Shown: positions 18,487-28,081, numbered from the stretch's first letter. The stretch is DNA of 64,000 bases from an uncultured Lachnospiraceae bacterium (GCA_930972465.1 CAKNHF010000002.1:1-64000), one strand, 5' to 3'. Notes: generated by a model from the sequence alone, not told the origin. Numbers and translations: made by a program.

Positions 18487-20439
18487 TTATAGTTTTTCAA
18501 TGATCTCTCCGCTTCTGTATGCGGCAAGAAGCCGCTCAAGATCCCGTACCTGTTCTTTCAGCTCCCGCCCGATATCTGTGTCTCCGACAAGCCGCCGTTC
18601 CGTCGCTCTGCTCACCACCATGGTTTCTGAATGAATATCCTTTTCATTGACGATAGCGGATTCCGCGGACTCAAAGGGCTCGTGCGCCACAAGCAGAAGG
18701 CCGTAGGAATTATATATCAGCGTATATCCCGCAATACCCGTCTGTTTCTGATATGCCCTGGAAAATCCCCCGTCTATGACCATAACCTTGCCGCTGCATT
18801 TGATGGGGCTCTCCCCGTCTTTTCTCTTTACAGGCACATGACCGTTGACAATGTGGGCTTTCTTCGGATCCAGTCCGAACTCTGCAAGTATCCTGTCGAT
18901 CACCTTTTCATTTTCCAGGAATGTGTAGTACGGATTCTTCTTCTCAATATGAGTCTCCTTTTCGGCAAGAAAATACCGTTCAAATGTGGCCATTTTGTTT
19001 TTGCCGAACAGCGGGGAATCCGGATGAAGCCAGATATACCACATGATATCTTTCCCCGCCTGCCGTTCTCTCTCATCCAGCGCAAAAAACCCTTTCCGCA
19101 CATAACTGTCGAGCACATCATACAGCTCTCTTCCTCTGTATTTTTTCCCGAAAAGAGAGACCTCTTTCAGATTTCCTTCCTCATCAAGAGGGACGCATCC
19201 GTGGTAGAGAAGATTGTCATTATATACCTTGTACAGCCCGCCCTTGGCGAGCAGGAATCGCATATGCTGCTGGAGTCTGTCGCATCCTCTGAACGCCCGT
19301 TCAAGACGTTCCATGATCTCTGATTCTTCTTCATTCAGCGCGTATGGATCCTCCGGATCCACGGTCGGGAAACTGCAGTCCAGAAGCCGATACTCCCTTC
19401 CTTCCAGCGTGATTGTTCCTTTCTCATAGTCTATTCTGTGAAGAAGAGCCCTGTCTTCAAGCCCGAACTGTTTCTGTCTGCGGATAATCTGCCCTTCCAC
19501 TTTAAACTGAATCACGGAAATTGCCTTGTGAATACGCAGATTCATCTCCATCTCTGCGGAATCCGCGCGATCCGGGACCTTCAGCTTAAAGCAGGTGCAC
19601 GGATCATCCCCGTATACCCGGAGAGCGAATGTGGCCAGCGGAAGAAGGTTAATCCCGTACCCGTCTTCCAGAATATCCAGATTTCCATACCGGGCACAGA
19701 TCCGGATTACATTTGCGATACATCCCAGCTGTCCTGCGGCTGCTCCCATCCAGAGCACATCGTGATTTCCCCACTGGATATCCACCGAATGATATGACAT
19801 AAGCTTGTCCAGGATAATGTGCGGTCCCGGTCCCCTGTCATAGATATCGCCCAGGATATGAAGATGATCCACTACCAGACGCTGGATCAGCTCTGAGATA
19901 GCTTCAATGAACTGTTCCGCGCGCCCGATCCGTATGATCGTCGATATGATTTCATTATAATAAGATTCCTTGTCATTGAATTCCGCCCGCTCTGTAATCA
20001 GTTCCTCGATCACATAAGCGAAATCCTTCGGCAGAGCTTTTCTCACCTTGGATCGGGTATATTTGCTGGCCGCCCGTTTGCTCACCTCGATCAGACGATA
20101 CAGATTCACCCTGTACCAGTCCTCCATATTGCTCTCTGTCCGTTTTACAAAATCCATCTTGGCTCTCGGATAATAAATCAGCGTTGCAAGAGACTTCTTA
20201 TCTCTTGCGCTCATGGTATTTCCGAAAACATCTTCTATCTTTCGCTTCACAGAACCCGAGCCGTTCTTCAGGACATGAGAAAACGCCTCATATTCCCCGT
20301 GCACATCTGTAAGAAAGTGCTCCGTTCCCTTGGGAAGATTCAGAATCGCCTGCAGATTAATGATCTCTGTTGACGCGGCCGCAATCGTAGGATACAGATC
20401 CGACAGGCGTTCCAGATATCTTGTTTCCAGATTTTTCAT
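18487..20439 (-). CDS. fbp: Fructose-1,6-bisphosphatase, class III
   Basis: A 650-residue enzyme that dephosphorylates fructose-1,6-bisphosphate in gluconeogenesis. It belongs to the Firmicute class III family with a calcineurin-like metallophosphatase fold: DVHGEYEAF near 45, [10 protein letters not shown] near 197 and WGNHDVLW near 223 are the metal-binding motifs, and GHVPVK lies near 555. Length (about 640-670) is normal. The ATG at 20439 follows AGGAG. It lies between dapB and the sigma-factor gene, all on the minus strand; a nested inverted repeat (ATCCGG/CCGGAT, GCTGTCC/GGACAGC) at 20468-20516 separates it from dapB. Confidence 0.95.
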   Translation of the reverse strand: MKNLETRYLERLSDLYPTIAAASTEIINLQAILNLPKGTEHFLTDVHGEYEAFSHVLKNGSGSVKRKIEDVFGNTMSARDKKSLATLIYYPRAKMDFVKRTESNMEDWYRVNLYRLIEVSKRAASKYTRSKVRKALPKDFAYVIEELITERAEFNDKESYYNEIISTIIRIGRAEQFIEAISELIQRLVVDHLHILGDIYDRGPGPHIILDKLMSYHSVDIQWGNHDVLWMGAAAGQLGCIANVIRICARYGNLDILEDGYGINLLPLATFALRVYGDDPCTCFKLKVPDRADSAEMEMNLRIHKAISVIQFKVEGQIIRRQKQFGLEDRALLHRIDYEKGTITLEGREYRLLDCSFPTVDPEDPYALNEEESEIMERLERAFRGCDRLQQHMRFLLAKGGLYKVYNDNLLYHGCVPLDEEGNLKEVSLFGKKYRGRELYDVLDSYVRKGFFALDERERQAGKDIMWYIWLHPDSPLFGKNKMATFERYFLAEKETHIEKKNPYYTFLENEKVIDRILAEFGLDPKKAHIVNGHVPVKRKDGESPIKCSGKVMVIDGGFSRAYQKQTGIAGYTLIYNSYGLLLVAHEPFESAESAIVNEKDIHSETMVVSRATERRLVGDTDIGRELKEQVRDLERLLAAYRSGEIIEKL

Positions 20440-20516
20440 TCATTTTCTCCTGTTATCGAATACCATCCGGCGCTGTCCTTTTGCCTGACAGCGGACAGCA
20501 GAACAGTTTTCCGGAT

Positions 20517-21275
20517 CTAGAACTGTATCACATCTCCCATATCGTACATTCCCGTTTCCTTCCCGGCAAGGAATTTCGCGGCTTCCACCGCTCCCTTTGC
20601 GAACACGTTCCGGGAATATGCGCTGTGTCTGAATTCAATCACTTCATCTGTTCCGGCAAAGATAACCTCGTGTTCCCCGACGATGGTTCCTCCGCGGACA
20701 GCAGATATACCGATCTCCTTTGTGTCCCTCTTCTGTCTCACCTGACTTCTGTCATACACATAGTGATACTCCCCGTTCAGCGCTTCATTGATGGAATCGG
20801 CAAGAGCCAGCGCCGTTCCGCTCGGAGCATCCAGCTTCTGATTGTGATGACGCTCCACAAGTTCAATATCATATCCGGCATTGCCGAGGACTTTCGCCGC
20901 ATCTTTCAGAAGTTTCAGGAGAAGATTGATTCCCACGGACATATTGGCTGATTTCAGTACGGCTGTCTTTTCTGATGTCTCCCGCACTTTCTCAAGCTGT
21001 TCTTCCGAAAGCCCTGTCGTGCACAGGACGACAGGGATCTTTTTCTCCGCGCAGTAGTCCAGCAGCGCATCCACCGCTCCGGCATTTGAAAAATCAATCA
21101 CAACGTCCACATCGGTATCACACTGATCTATAGACTCATATACCGGATAGTCATTCGCGATGCCTGTATATGTATCCACGCCCGCCGCAATCACCGCGCC
21201 GTCATCATTTTTCACCAGTTCTGTTATCATCCTTCCCATTTTTCCGTTGCATCCATGCATCAAAATCTTTATCAT
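20517..21275 (-). CDS. dapB: 4-hydroxy-tetrahydrodipicolinate reductase
   Basis: A 252-residue NAD(P)H-dependent reductase of lysine and diaminopimelate synthesis; its product line feeds peptidoglycan and spore dipicolinate. The N-terminal dinucleotide site is GCNGKMGRM (8-16). The signature ERHHNQKLDAPSGTAL near residue 142 carries the catalytic His-His and Lys and the PSGTA substrate loop. AGGAGG precedes the ATG at 21275. No dapA neighbour is present, so it is not in a dap operon here; the next gene is fbp. Confidence 0.95.
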   Translation of the reverse strand: MIKILMHGCNGKMGRMITELVKNDDGAVIAAGVDTYTGIANDYPVYESIDQCDTDVDVVIDFSNAGAVDALLDYCAEKKIPVVLCTTGLSEEQLEKVRETSEKTAVLKSANMSVGINLLLKLLKDAAKVLGNAGYDIELVERHHNQKLDAPSGTALALADSINEALNGEYHYVYDRSQVRQKRDTKEIGISAVRGGTIVGEHEVIFAGTDEVIEFRHSAYSRNVFAKGAVEAAKFLAGKETGMYDMGDVIQF

Positions 21276-21349
21276 AGTCTGTCATCCTCCTGTTAAATTT
21301 ATCCGCGGCAGACACGGAGTTATTCACATGATCCGCCGCCATGAATTAT

Positions 21350-21398
21350 AAAAAGGATATCACATCTGAGACTTTATCTCAATATGTGATACCCTTTT
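21350..21398 (-). terminator. Terminator behind the OB-fold protein gene
   Basis: On the minus strand AAAAGGGTATCACATATTGAG pairs with the complementary arm ending TGTGATATCCTTTT, followed by TTATAA. It closes the surface-protein gene run from the left. Confidence 0.85.
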
Positions 21399-21447
21399 CC
21401 GCATTACGTTTTTCCGGACAGCCCCGCTGCATCCGGACATTTTCCCG

Positions 21448-22074
21448 CTAATCCAGACACTCCAGTTTGCTGACTGAAACCTCATAGGCCGTTCTTGTCT
21501 CGGTCTCAGTATCGGAAAGCTTTTTCACATATTCCCGGCTCTGAATGCGTCCGAGGATACGTACATGTTCTCCCACCTCAAACCCGGACGCATACCGGGC
21601 ATTCCTTCCCCAGCAGATGCAGGGAATATAATCCGATTTGCCGTAAGGACGGTTAACAGCAAGCAGAAGATCTGCGATCTCTCTTCCGAGAGGAGTCTTT
21701 CTGTATACCGGCTTCTTGCACATATATCCTTCCAGAAGGATATGATTCGTCTTCGCTCCGTCCGGTTCTTCCTCAATAAACTCGATTTCGCGGGCAAATA
21801 CAGACAGCACAAGCCGGTTTTTCTGTTCTTCATGACGGTTATAGGAACGAAACTGTCCGGAAACCATCATGCACATTCCCCTGTAATCCTGCGTCACGTC
21901 GATCAGACGTTCCGAAACCATGACGGGAATGCAGTCGTTGGAATTGCTCAGCCGCTTCACAAGGATATCCACCATGTAAAAACCTTCTCCAAAAACCTCG
22001 TGGCTGTATGTAAACTCCGACACCACTTCACCGATCACCGTGACCTGATTGTTCTCAATAATCTTATCTGACAT
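21448..22074 (-). CDS. Double OB-fold, single-stranded-DNA-binding-like protein
   Basis: A 208-residue protein made of two SSB-like OB folds. The first covers residues 8-95 (NQVTVIGEVVSEFTYSHEVFG..., FREIEFIEE end) and the second residues 105-205 (NHILLEGYMCKKPVYRKTPLGREIADLLLAVNR..., CICWGRNARYA, VRILGRIQSREY). The second half strongly recalls bacterial SSB. It has no acidic C-terminal tail of the DDDIPF kind, so it is not the main replicative SSB. The role is not known. The start ATG at 22074 has GGGAG about 13 bases upstream, so initiation may be weak. It follows the ligase-like gene by 71 bases. Confidence 0.75.
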   Translation of the reverse strand: MSDKIIENNQVTVIGEVVSEFTYSHEVFGEGFYMVDILVKRLSNSNDCIPVMVSERLIDVTQDYRGMCMMVSGQFRSYNRHEEQKNRLVLSVFAREIEFIEEEPDGAKTNHILLEGYMCKKPVYRKTPLGREIADLLLAVNRPYGKSDYIPCICWGRNARYASGFEVGEHVRILGRIQSREYVKKLSDTETETRTAYEVSVSKLECLD

Positions 22075-22145
22075 AATTTGTAGTTCTCCCTTCCTCTTTT
22101 CGGTATTTTTGAGTCACTACTAAATGTATGAGACAAGACTTCCCT

Positions 22146-24005
22146 TTAGAACTTTTCTTTCCGGGAATCGTTCGACCTGTTATGGCAGAATCCGCGGCGC
22201 AGAATCCCCAGGCTGCATCCGAACAGAATCCAGAATCCGGGAGAGGCGGCCACACTGCTGTTGTTGACGATTCCGACAATCTGGTACGCAAGCACTCCGA
22301 AAAACAGCGCCATTCCCATCCCGGACACAGGCTCGGGGCAATTTCCCGCAGCCGGGTGCTTCCAGTAAGCGCGGACCCCTCTTGCCAGATGAAGCGCAAA
22401 CAGCAGGAGCAGACACAGAAGCGCCGGAATTCCTCCGTTTACTGCAGTCTGCAGATACCAGCTGTGGGCAATTTCGATGCAATAATCCGCGCTTCCATGA
22501 ACATTAAGCATGCCGGCCACCTCGGACTGCGGATAGACAAAGGGGAATGTTCCCACACCTTTTCCGAGGAAAATGCACTCTTTCAGTACGGGAATGGATG
22601 AGACCCAGATATATCCTCTTCCCGTAAACAGGGGATAGAGGAACTCCAGTCCGCGGACCTGCGGCTGGGGAATACTCTCCTGAAGGCTCCCGTTAAAATC
22701 AATATAATACAGGGCTCCGTCATAACAGTAGAATTCTACCGGATCCTGATATCCAAGATCAAGACTGAGTGTTCTTCCCAGAACCGTGACCGAGACATTA
22801 CTGTATTCTCCGCTCAGGCGCGCGCTTTCCGGATACTGTTCAAGAGGAATCTCTGAGCCGTTTCCGTCTGTAAACCGGATATCCGACAAAGACATCTCCT
22901 CCCCGTCACCGACAGCTTTCGCCTTCAGACTCCTGTCACCGGATTCAATGGTCAGTATCCCTCCTTCCAGTGAAATTCGGTCCACCCTGAAAACATCATC
23001 CTCCTGAGTATACTGACTGTTCACAACAGAACGGGCCATCCGCTCCGTTCCCCCTTCTCCGTCCATGATCTGTGTATTCCCTAAAATCAGGAAAAGGCCT
23101 GCGGCGGCAGCCACAACAACGGGAATCCCCCAGTAATTCCCGTATTTCCGCTCTCTGTAGAGGAGGAAAATTGTCTCGCCTGCAGCGGCAGTCACAGCTG
23201 CATACAGGGCGCCTGATGATCCGGACATGATGACGCAGAAAAACAGTCCTCCCGCCAGCACACTGTCAAACATACAGAGCATCTTTTTCCTTCCGCTTAC
23301 AGCCGTACCATACAGTACCGGGAAAAGCAGAGCGCAGAATCCTCCGAAATATCCGGGATTTGCGAATGTAAGAGAAATACTTCCGTTATAATCAAGAAAC
23401 ACATTTTCCAGAAGGTGTTCGTATCGGTCCGGTGTCAGAGCTTCGGCCACAGGCTTCAGATTAAAAGCAGGTCCGAATATGCATTCAAAGCAGGCTCCCG
23501 AAATAATAAGAAGAGCGAGTGCTCTGATGCTGACAAGCGCCTTTCCCGCCCCGTTCTCCGTCCCCAGAAGCATATATCCGGCCGTGAACAGCACTCCGTA
23601 TCCTGCAATCGCAGCCATCCCTTCATAATCCAGACATAGCCCGAGAAATGCATATTCAGGAAATTCGCTGAAGACGCAGGACAGAATATGCAGAATCAGA
23701 AACACTGCGAGCAGAACAGCCGGCAGCCTGTCCATGGTATATCTCTTCGGCCATTTTTCTTCCATAACAAAGGAGAGTGCCGCCCCGAGTCCGAGCAGGA
23801 TCAGAAGAACAGCCGAAAAAACGATCAGCACCACTTCTTTATAGTATTGAAATGTATCGCTCATATATCCGGACTTCTTCGTAAAATAGGTCTCTGCAAT
23901 TCCGACAGGCTCTTCCACATGGAAGCCCATAATAAACGGATATATGACCAGAAACACGCAAAGCGCCACGGTCATTACCTGTTCGTATCTCTTTAAAGCT
24001 TTCAC
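22146..24005 (-). CDS. O-antigen-ligase-like polytopic membrane protein
   Basis: A 619-residue membrane protein with roughly ten or more hydrophobic helices (for example 10-28, 52-77, 95-112, 127-145, 160-175) and a large extracytoplasmic segment (about 320-450) between them. The part after that, FLGKGVGTFPFVYPQ followed by an IAHSWYLQTAVNGGIPALL stretch, matches the conserved His-containing region of the Wzy_C/WaaL ligase family. It probably transfers or polymerises a lipid-linked glycan at the outer face of the membrane. I prefer GTG 24005 (GAGGA eight bases before); TTG 24008 is possible. The neighbours (sortase, LCP protein) support a surface-glycan role. Confidence 0.75.
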   Translation of the reverse strand: MKALKRYEQVMTVALCVFLVIYPFIMGFHVEEPVGIAETYFTKKSGYMSDTFQYYKEVVLIVFSAVLLILLGLGAALSFVMEEKWPKRYTMDRLPAVLLAVFLILHILSCVFSEFPEYAFLGLCLDYEGMAAIAGYGVLFTAGYMLLGTENGAGKALVSIRALALLIISGACFECIFGPAFNLKPVAEALTPDRYEHLLENVFLDYNGSISLTFANPGYFGGFCALLFPVLYGTAVSGRKKMLCMFDSVLAGGLFFCVIMSGSSGALYAAVTAAAGETIFLLYRERKYGNYWGIPVVVAAAAGLFLILGNTQIMDGEGGTERMARSVVNSQYTQEDDVFRVDRISLEGGILTIESGDRSLKAKAVGDGEEMSLSDIRFTDGNGSEIPLEQYPESARLSGEYSNVSVTVLGRTLSLDLGYQDPVEFYCYDGALYYIDFNGSLQESIPQPQVRGLEFLYPLFTGRGYIWVSSIPVLKECIFLGKGVGTFPFVYPQSEVAGMLNVHGSADYCIEIAHSWYLQTAVNGGIPALLCLLLLFALHLARGVRAYWKHPAAGNCPEPVSGMGMALFFGVLAYQIVGIVNNSSVAASPGFWILFGCSLGILRRGFCHNRSNDSRKEKF

Positions 24006-24045
24006 CAATCATATCCTCACATATCTTCGGAATAAGAAGAAGCAG

Positions 24046-24079
24046 AAAACCCATCTGTCCCGCAGGACAGAATGGGTTT
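24046..24079 (-). terminator. Terminator behind the SPKTGE secreted-protein gene
   Basis: On the minus strand AAACCCATTCTGTCC pairs with GGACAGATGGGTTTT around TGCG, followed by a pyrimidine-rich CTGCTTCTTCTT. The U-run is interrupted, so read-through into the ligase-like gene is possible. Confidence 0.65.
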
Positions 24080-24156
24080 CCCGCTATCACACAAATCAAC
24101 AGCCACTTTTCGTTTATGATCATTCAGCCGGTCTGCACAGACCGGACATACTGATC

Positions 24157-24900
24157 TTATTCCCCAGTCTTCGGAGATTTTTTAACTGTAACTGAAGTTG
24201 TTGTAACTTTCTCGGTTGTCTTTGAGCTTGTTACGCTTGTAGCGCTTGTCTCAACCTGGCTTACCGGAACTTCATTCTTGTCGAGAACTACAACTTCACC
24301 GTTGGACATAACTTTGACGAACGCGATCGGTGAAAGACTTGTCAGCGTTACCTTAACGGAAACAGTTGTATAATAATTATCTTCTACTACTGCGGTTCCC
24401 TCAAGTACTTCCCAAGTGCCGTCGGCTTTCTGATGAAGCACATAAATCGTATCTCCGTTTTTAAGGTCTTTCAGATCATCCCAGTTCTCAGTTGCATACC
24501 CGTATTCTTCATTGGATGCACCGAGCTCAAACGTAAATTCAACTCCGTCTGAGATATCCTGATCGATTTCTTCAAAATTTTTATCTACTGTATGGAAATC
24601 TCCGGCGCCGAGTACGACAACCTGATCATCCTCGGAAACTTCATAACCTGCTCCCGTCAGGATATCCTTTACCGCTGATTCATCTTTGAGAATTTCCTCA
24701 ACCTCCTGTGAGATCTGCTCAGAGCGTAAAGTAACTTTATTTCCATCCTTGTCAAAAGCCTGATAAGCATAAGCCTGTGTGATCTCCTTCTCCGGAATCT
24801 TCGGATCCGTCGGTGAAGCCGCAAGCACAGTTACTCCCATGCTCAGGCACAGAACTGCGGAAGCGATCAGCGCGGCCGCTTTTTTCATTTTCCTGTTCAT
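24157..24900 (-). CDS. Secreted protein ending in a sortase-type SPKTGE motif
   Basis: A 247-residue exported protein. Residues 1-28 form a signal peptide (KKAAALIASAVLCLSMG...VLAAS). The middle (30-195) is an acidic domain I do not recognise. Residues 205-240 are a Thr/Ser-rich spacer, and the last six residues are SPKTGE, the pattern used by clostridial class B sortases ((S/P)PxTG). Unlike normal sortase substrates there is no hydrophobic helix or charged tail; the stop follows at once, and neither shifted frame supplies one. It lies directly behind srtB, so it is probably its substrate or partner. GGAAGGAG precedes the ATG. Confidence 0.75.
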   Translation of the reverse strand: MNRKMKKAAALIASAVLCLSMGVTVLAASPTDPKIPEKEITQAYAYQAFDKDGNKVTLRSEQISQEVEEILKDESAVKDILTGAGYEVSEDDQVVVLGAGDFHTVDKNFEEIDQDISDGVEFTFELGASNEEYGYATENWDDLKDLKNGDTIYVLHQKADGTWEVLEGTAVVEDNYYTTVSVKVTLTSLSPIAFVKVMSNGEVVVLDKNEVPVSQVETSATSVTSSKTTEKVTTTSVTVKKSPKTGE

Positions 24901-24986
24901 TTCTTTTTCTCCTTCCTTTCCTGTTACTTTGTGTGATTTATATTAAAACTCCTTCTGTGGAAAGAGCTTTAATACCGCTTTGAACA

Positions 24987-25775
24987 CTACTGAGCATCCG
25001 CCAGAGTGCCGTTTACAAGCCATCTCTGATCCGGATACTCGCTGATACAGGTGGACAGTGTGAGGATCTTCGTATCCTGAGTCACTTCCACATCCTGATT
25101 TACATTTCCGTCAATGGAGCTTCTGAGCTCGTCCAGATATTTCTGGAAATCATCCACATCCATAAAGTTATAACTCCCGAGTATGTATCTGTCGTCAAAG
25201 GCTACCGCCGCAAAGATCTGATACTTCAAAGTCTGGTCGGGAGTATAAATATAAATATACGGATAGCTGTCAAAAAATTCTCTGTCCGTGTAACTGTGAA
25301 GTTCGGAAAACATTGTTCCGTTTTTCAGTTCATGTCCGTACACAACGGTCACCGGATCCGTAAAACTGGTGGAATTATATTTTTCCGTATAGATCGATCC
25401 GGGATACCCCTTCTTTCCGTCTATGGTCGTATTCAGATAATAGTCATCCGCTTCCACCGCGCTCTGAAGGATCGGGTAATCTATATTCGTTCCCGGGATC
25501 CAGATCCATGCATAGACATCCGGATTGATTTCCCGGAGCGCCTCAAAATCGATTTTGCGCTGCATGGGATCGTCGTTTTCCGTAACGACTTCCTCCTGCA
25601 TCTCTTCATAATCTTTCTGTGCCTCTTCCGGATCCGCCTGCACCGGCTCTGACACGGTGTTCTGTCCGCCGAAATACAGCCACATTCCCGCACCGGCTCC
25701 GCCCAGAAGCACCACTGCTGCGGCAATGATGATTATAATCATTGTCTTTTTGTTCGTTTTCTTTCTTCCTGCCAT
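24987..25775 (-). CDS. srtB: Class B sortase
   Basis: A 262-residue transpeptidase anchored by one N-terminal helix (residues 12-33, IIIIIAAAVVLLGGAGAG). The sortase B fold follows from about residue 75, with the substrate-entry region YAWIWIPGTNIDYPILQ, the catalytic His in YGHELKNGTMFSELHSY, the catalytic Cys in TLSTC and the Arg in DQRWLVNG at the end. It would cleave between Thr and Gly of an xPxTG motif and attach the protein to peptidoglycan or another amine. It lies between the LCP gene and its probable substrate; the three are spaced by 32 and 86 bases. Confidence 0.92.
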   Translation of the reverse strand: MAGRKKTNKKTMIIIIIAAAVVLLGGAGAGMWLYFGGQNTVSEPVQADPEEAQKDYEEMQEEVVTENDDPMQRKIDFEALREINPDVYAWIWIPGTNIDYPILQSAVEADDYYLNTTIDGKKGYPGSIYTEKYNSTSFTDPVTVVYGHELKNGTMFSELHSYTDREFFDSYPYIYIYTPDQTLKYQIFAAVAFDDRYILGSYNFMDVDDFQKYLDELRSSIDGNVNQDVEVTQDTKILTLSTCISEYPDQRWLVNGTLADAQ

Positions 25776-25807
25776 TGTCTTTATTCCTTTCTGTCCGGAT
25801 TCATTCC

Positions 25808-26980
25808 TTATTCCGCGTTCCGGGGAGCTGTTCCGCTGTCTTCATCTGTCTCCGGTTCCACCTCTTCATAGAAGCGGCTTATGACCAGATCCTTCAGCTC
25901 GTCTTCATATACATGATATTCTTCGTATTCTCCCGCCTCCGTCACTTCTCCGGGAATCATTGCAATATTATCCGTGTCAAGGGATATGTCCAGCAGCTCC
26001 GGAACAAGATAAGTGAGGTCATCCACTGTAATATTGGTGCACATATTGCCATCCAGTTCCCGGAATACCCGGACCGGCAGCGTCGGATCATCCTTTACCA
26101 CTGTTTTTGCCTGATTAAAATAATTCATCATGTATTGTTTCTGGCGTTCCAGACGGCCCATACTCGTCTCCGGCGCCCACTCATAGCGCCACTGTATATA
26201 GTCCAGCGCCTCATATCCGTCAAGGTGCTCCGTTGTCCCTGCGTAGAGAGTGCAGTGATCGCCCCATACATCTTCGAGGACTTCCACATCAACACCGCCG
26301 ATGGCATCATTCAGCGTAGGAACTGCCTGAAAATTAATCGAACAATATCTCTGAATCGGCACCTTGAACAGCAGATTTGACACCGCGTCCACCATCAGTT
26401 CACAGCTGTCCTCCGCAGTCTGCCCGTAAGCATACTGAAGGGTAATCTGCTTGTTCTCATTCTTCACGAAATTTCCTCCCGTATCCTGTACGCGGACCGG
26501 CACAATCGTCTCCCGCGGAATGGCCAGAAGACTTATCTGCCCTGCATTCACGTCGATGCTAACAAGAAGCACCGCATCGGCAAGGCCTTCACTTCCGGTC
26601 TCCCTCTTCTCTTCGATCGGAATATCCTTGTCGATTCCAAGGCAGAGAAAATTGATAATATCATCGTTATACCTGTATTCTTTTCCGTTATATGTAATAA
26701 AGAGTCCTTCCCTCTCCTGAGGCGTTACCTGTTCCGCCGTCTCCGGCACTTCCGTTTTCAGACTCTTCTCTCCCCTCGCACGCAGAAAGAAAAAACTGCC
26801 TGTGAGGCTTCCAGCTGCAATTACAATGACAGCAAAAACAGCAAGGAGAACTTTCTGCCATCTTCTGAGGCGGAACTCCCTGCTGCCGGAGTCTTCTTCA
26901 TCCTTATCCATCTCTTCAAAATCTGTCTCCGGTAATATTTCCAGAGAATAATCTTCCCCTGTACCGTCTTTCTTATCCAC
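25808..26980 (-). CDS. LytR-CpsA-Psr (LCP) family glycopolymer transferase
   Basis: A 390-residue membrane-anchored protein. A cytoplasmic acidic N-terminus (1-40) leads into one helix (44-68, VLLAVFAVIVIAAGSLTGSFFF) and then an extracellular LCP domain. That domain has the DAVLLVSIDVNAGQISLLAIPRE core, where LCP proteins bind the pyrophosphate head, and the Arg-rich WRYEWAPETSMGRLERQKQ motif. LCP enzymes attach teichoic acids or polysaccharides to peptidoglycan. The start is GTG at 26980 with AGGGAG upstream. It heads the sortase/ligase cluster and is divergent from the signalling operon. Confidence 0.92.
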   Translation of the reverse strand: MDKKDGTGEDYSLEILPETDFEEMDKDEEDSGSREFRLRRWQKVLLAVFAVIVIAAGSLTGSFFFLRARGEKSLKTEVPETAEQVTPQEREGLFITYNGKEYRYNDDIINFLCLGIDKDIPIEEKRETGSEGLADAVLLVSIDVNAGQISLLAIPRETIVPVRVQDTGGNFVKNENKQITLQYAYGQTAEDSCELMVDAVSNLLFKVPIQRYCSINFQAVPTLNDAIGGVDVEVLEDVWGDHCTLYAGTTEHLDGYEALDYIQWRYEWAPETSMGRLERQKQYMMNYFNQAKTVVKDDPTLPVRVFRELDGNMCTNITVDDLTYLVPELLDISLDTDNIAMIPGEVTEAGEYEEYHVYEDELKDLVISRFYEEVEPETDEDSGTAPRNAE

Positions 26981-27117
26981 TTCAACTCACTCCCTGCAAA
27001 AGCCGTCACACAGAACATATAAAAGCTGTAATTAAAATCAGATACAGAGTTTATTATAATCCTGCCCCTGCTTTTGTTCCACCTGTCATGCAGAAATAAC
27101 CGCTTAAATGTAATATT

Positions 27118-27149
27118 TTGCACAAATTTCCTGTGCAATGATGTATAAT
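27118..27149 (+). promoter_or_regulatory. Promoter region of the signalling operon with an operator-like inverted repeat
   Basis: TTGCACA (27118-27124) and TGTGCAA (27132-27138) form a perfect seven-base inverted repeat with a seven-base spacer. A TATAAT (27144-27149) follows; the TTGCAC half could serve as -35 with a long 20-base spacer. An activator or repressor bound here would sit on the promoter. Confidence 0.4.
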
Positions 27150-27175
27150 GATATTATTTCAGGAGGAATCCCGCA

Positions 27176-28081
27176 ATGTACAGACATATTGACTTTTTCT
27201 TTGTTACCGCAGCCGTATATCTCTATTCATTTCTGTCTTTCAGAATGTTTTTTGAATACAGGAAACCGATAGCAAAGCGCGCTCTGCCGGCTGCCGTTTG
27301 TGTCCTTCCGGTTCTCGCTTTGTTCTGTGCATTCTACCCGGACGAACTGTTCAGTATCATATCGCTTTTTCCTCCTGTTCTCGTCATCGCGGTCTGTTTT
27401 GTTTTTTTCCGGGGAACACTCCGGAAAAAAATGTCAGTCATCGGCATTTTCTATCTGTCACTGATCTTTGCGGAAGGTGTCTCAATTTTTATACTCAGTC
27501 TTTTCAGCCTTCTGAATTATATCATATCGGGCAGACTGGAACTCCCCGCCACACTGTTTGTAACTGCGGATCCCTTTACACTGGGGGCATACACACTCAT
27601 ATACAGCATTATCCTCTCTGTACTCTTTTTCCGGACGCTCCCCCGTGTAAGACAGAATCTGGATGTTATGAGTTCCGGACCGGTTCTCAGACTGGCCGTA
27701 CTTTATCTTCTTGTTTTCCTGACTGCGAATACATTTTTCCTTCTGACATATTTTTACAACGGGTTCCTTGCTCTTGTCATGTCGGCGGTATACTTCGCAC
27801 TGATCATCTTCCTTGCCTGCCGCGCCTTAAAAACCCTGAACCGCTTTATTGATGAAGAAGGCCGCAGGACCCTGCTTCGTCTGAAACACACGCAGCTGAC
27901 ACAGCAGATGGAATACTCCGCCGAGCTCTCCCGGGAGTATCGAATGACACGCAGGGTAAGCCATGACATCTCGGGACATCTTGCCGCCGTATCTTTTCTG
28001 CTGGACAGCGGGAGAACGGATGAGGCGGATGACTATATAAATAAACTCCTGAATTCACACAGAAAGGAGGAGACACCATGA
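27176..28081 (+). CDS. Membrane histidine kinase-like protein lacking the ATPase domain
   Basis: A 301-residue protein with six or seven hydrophobic helices (about 7-210) of the type seen in AgrC-like sensors. It is followed by a coiled region and a phosphoacceptor-like segment RRVSHDISGHLAAVSFLLDSG (near 261-281) that matches the H-box of GHKL kinases, with the usual xxxADDYINKLL after it. The protein then ends; no N-, G-box ATPase follows. The next gene overlaps by four bases (ATGA) and supplies an ATPase domain. It could be a receptor/phosphoacceptor subunit or a co-sensor; that is inference. AGGAGG precedes the ATG. Confidence 0.75.
   Translation: MYRHIDFFFVTAAVYLYSFLSFRMFFEYRKPIAKRALPAAVCVLPVLALFCAFYPDELFSIISLFPPVLVIAVCFVFFRGTLRKKMSVIGIFYLSLIFAEGVSIFILSLFSLLNYIISGRLELPATLFVTADPFTLGAYTLIYSIILSVLFFRTLPRVRQNLDVMSSGPVLRLAVLYLLVFLTANTFFLLTYFYNGFLALVMSAVYFALIIFLACRALKTLNRFIDEEGRRTLLRLKHTQLTQQMEYSAELSREYRMTRRVSHDISGHLAAVSFLLDSGRTDEADDYINKLLNSHRKEETP

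Noticed and set aside
24046..24190. A lost C-terminal membrane tail of the SPKTGE protein restored by frameshifting
   Set aside because: I read the -1 and +1 frames past the stop. Neither gives a hydrophobic helix or basic tail before the next stop, so the protein truly ends at the motif.
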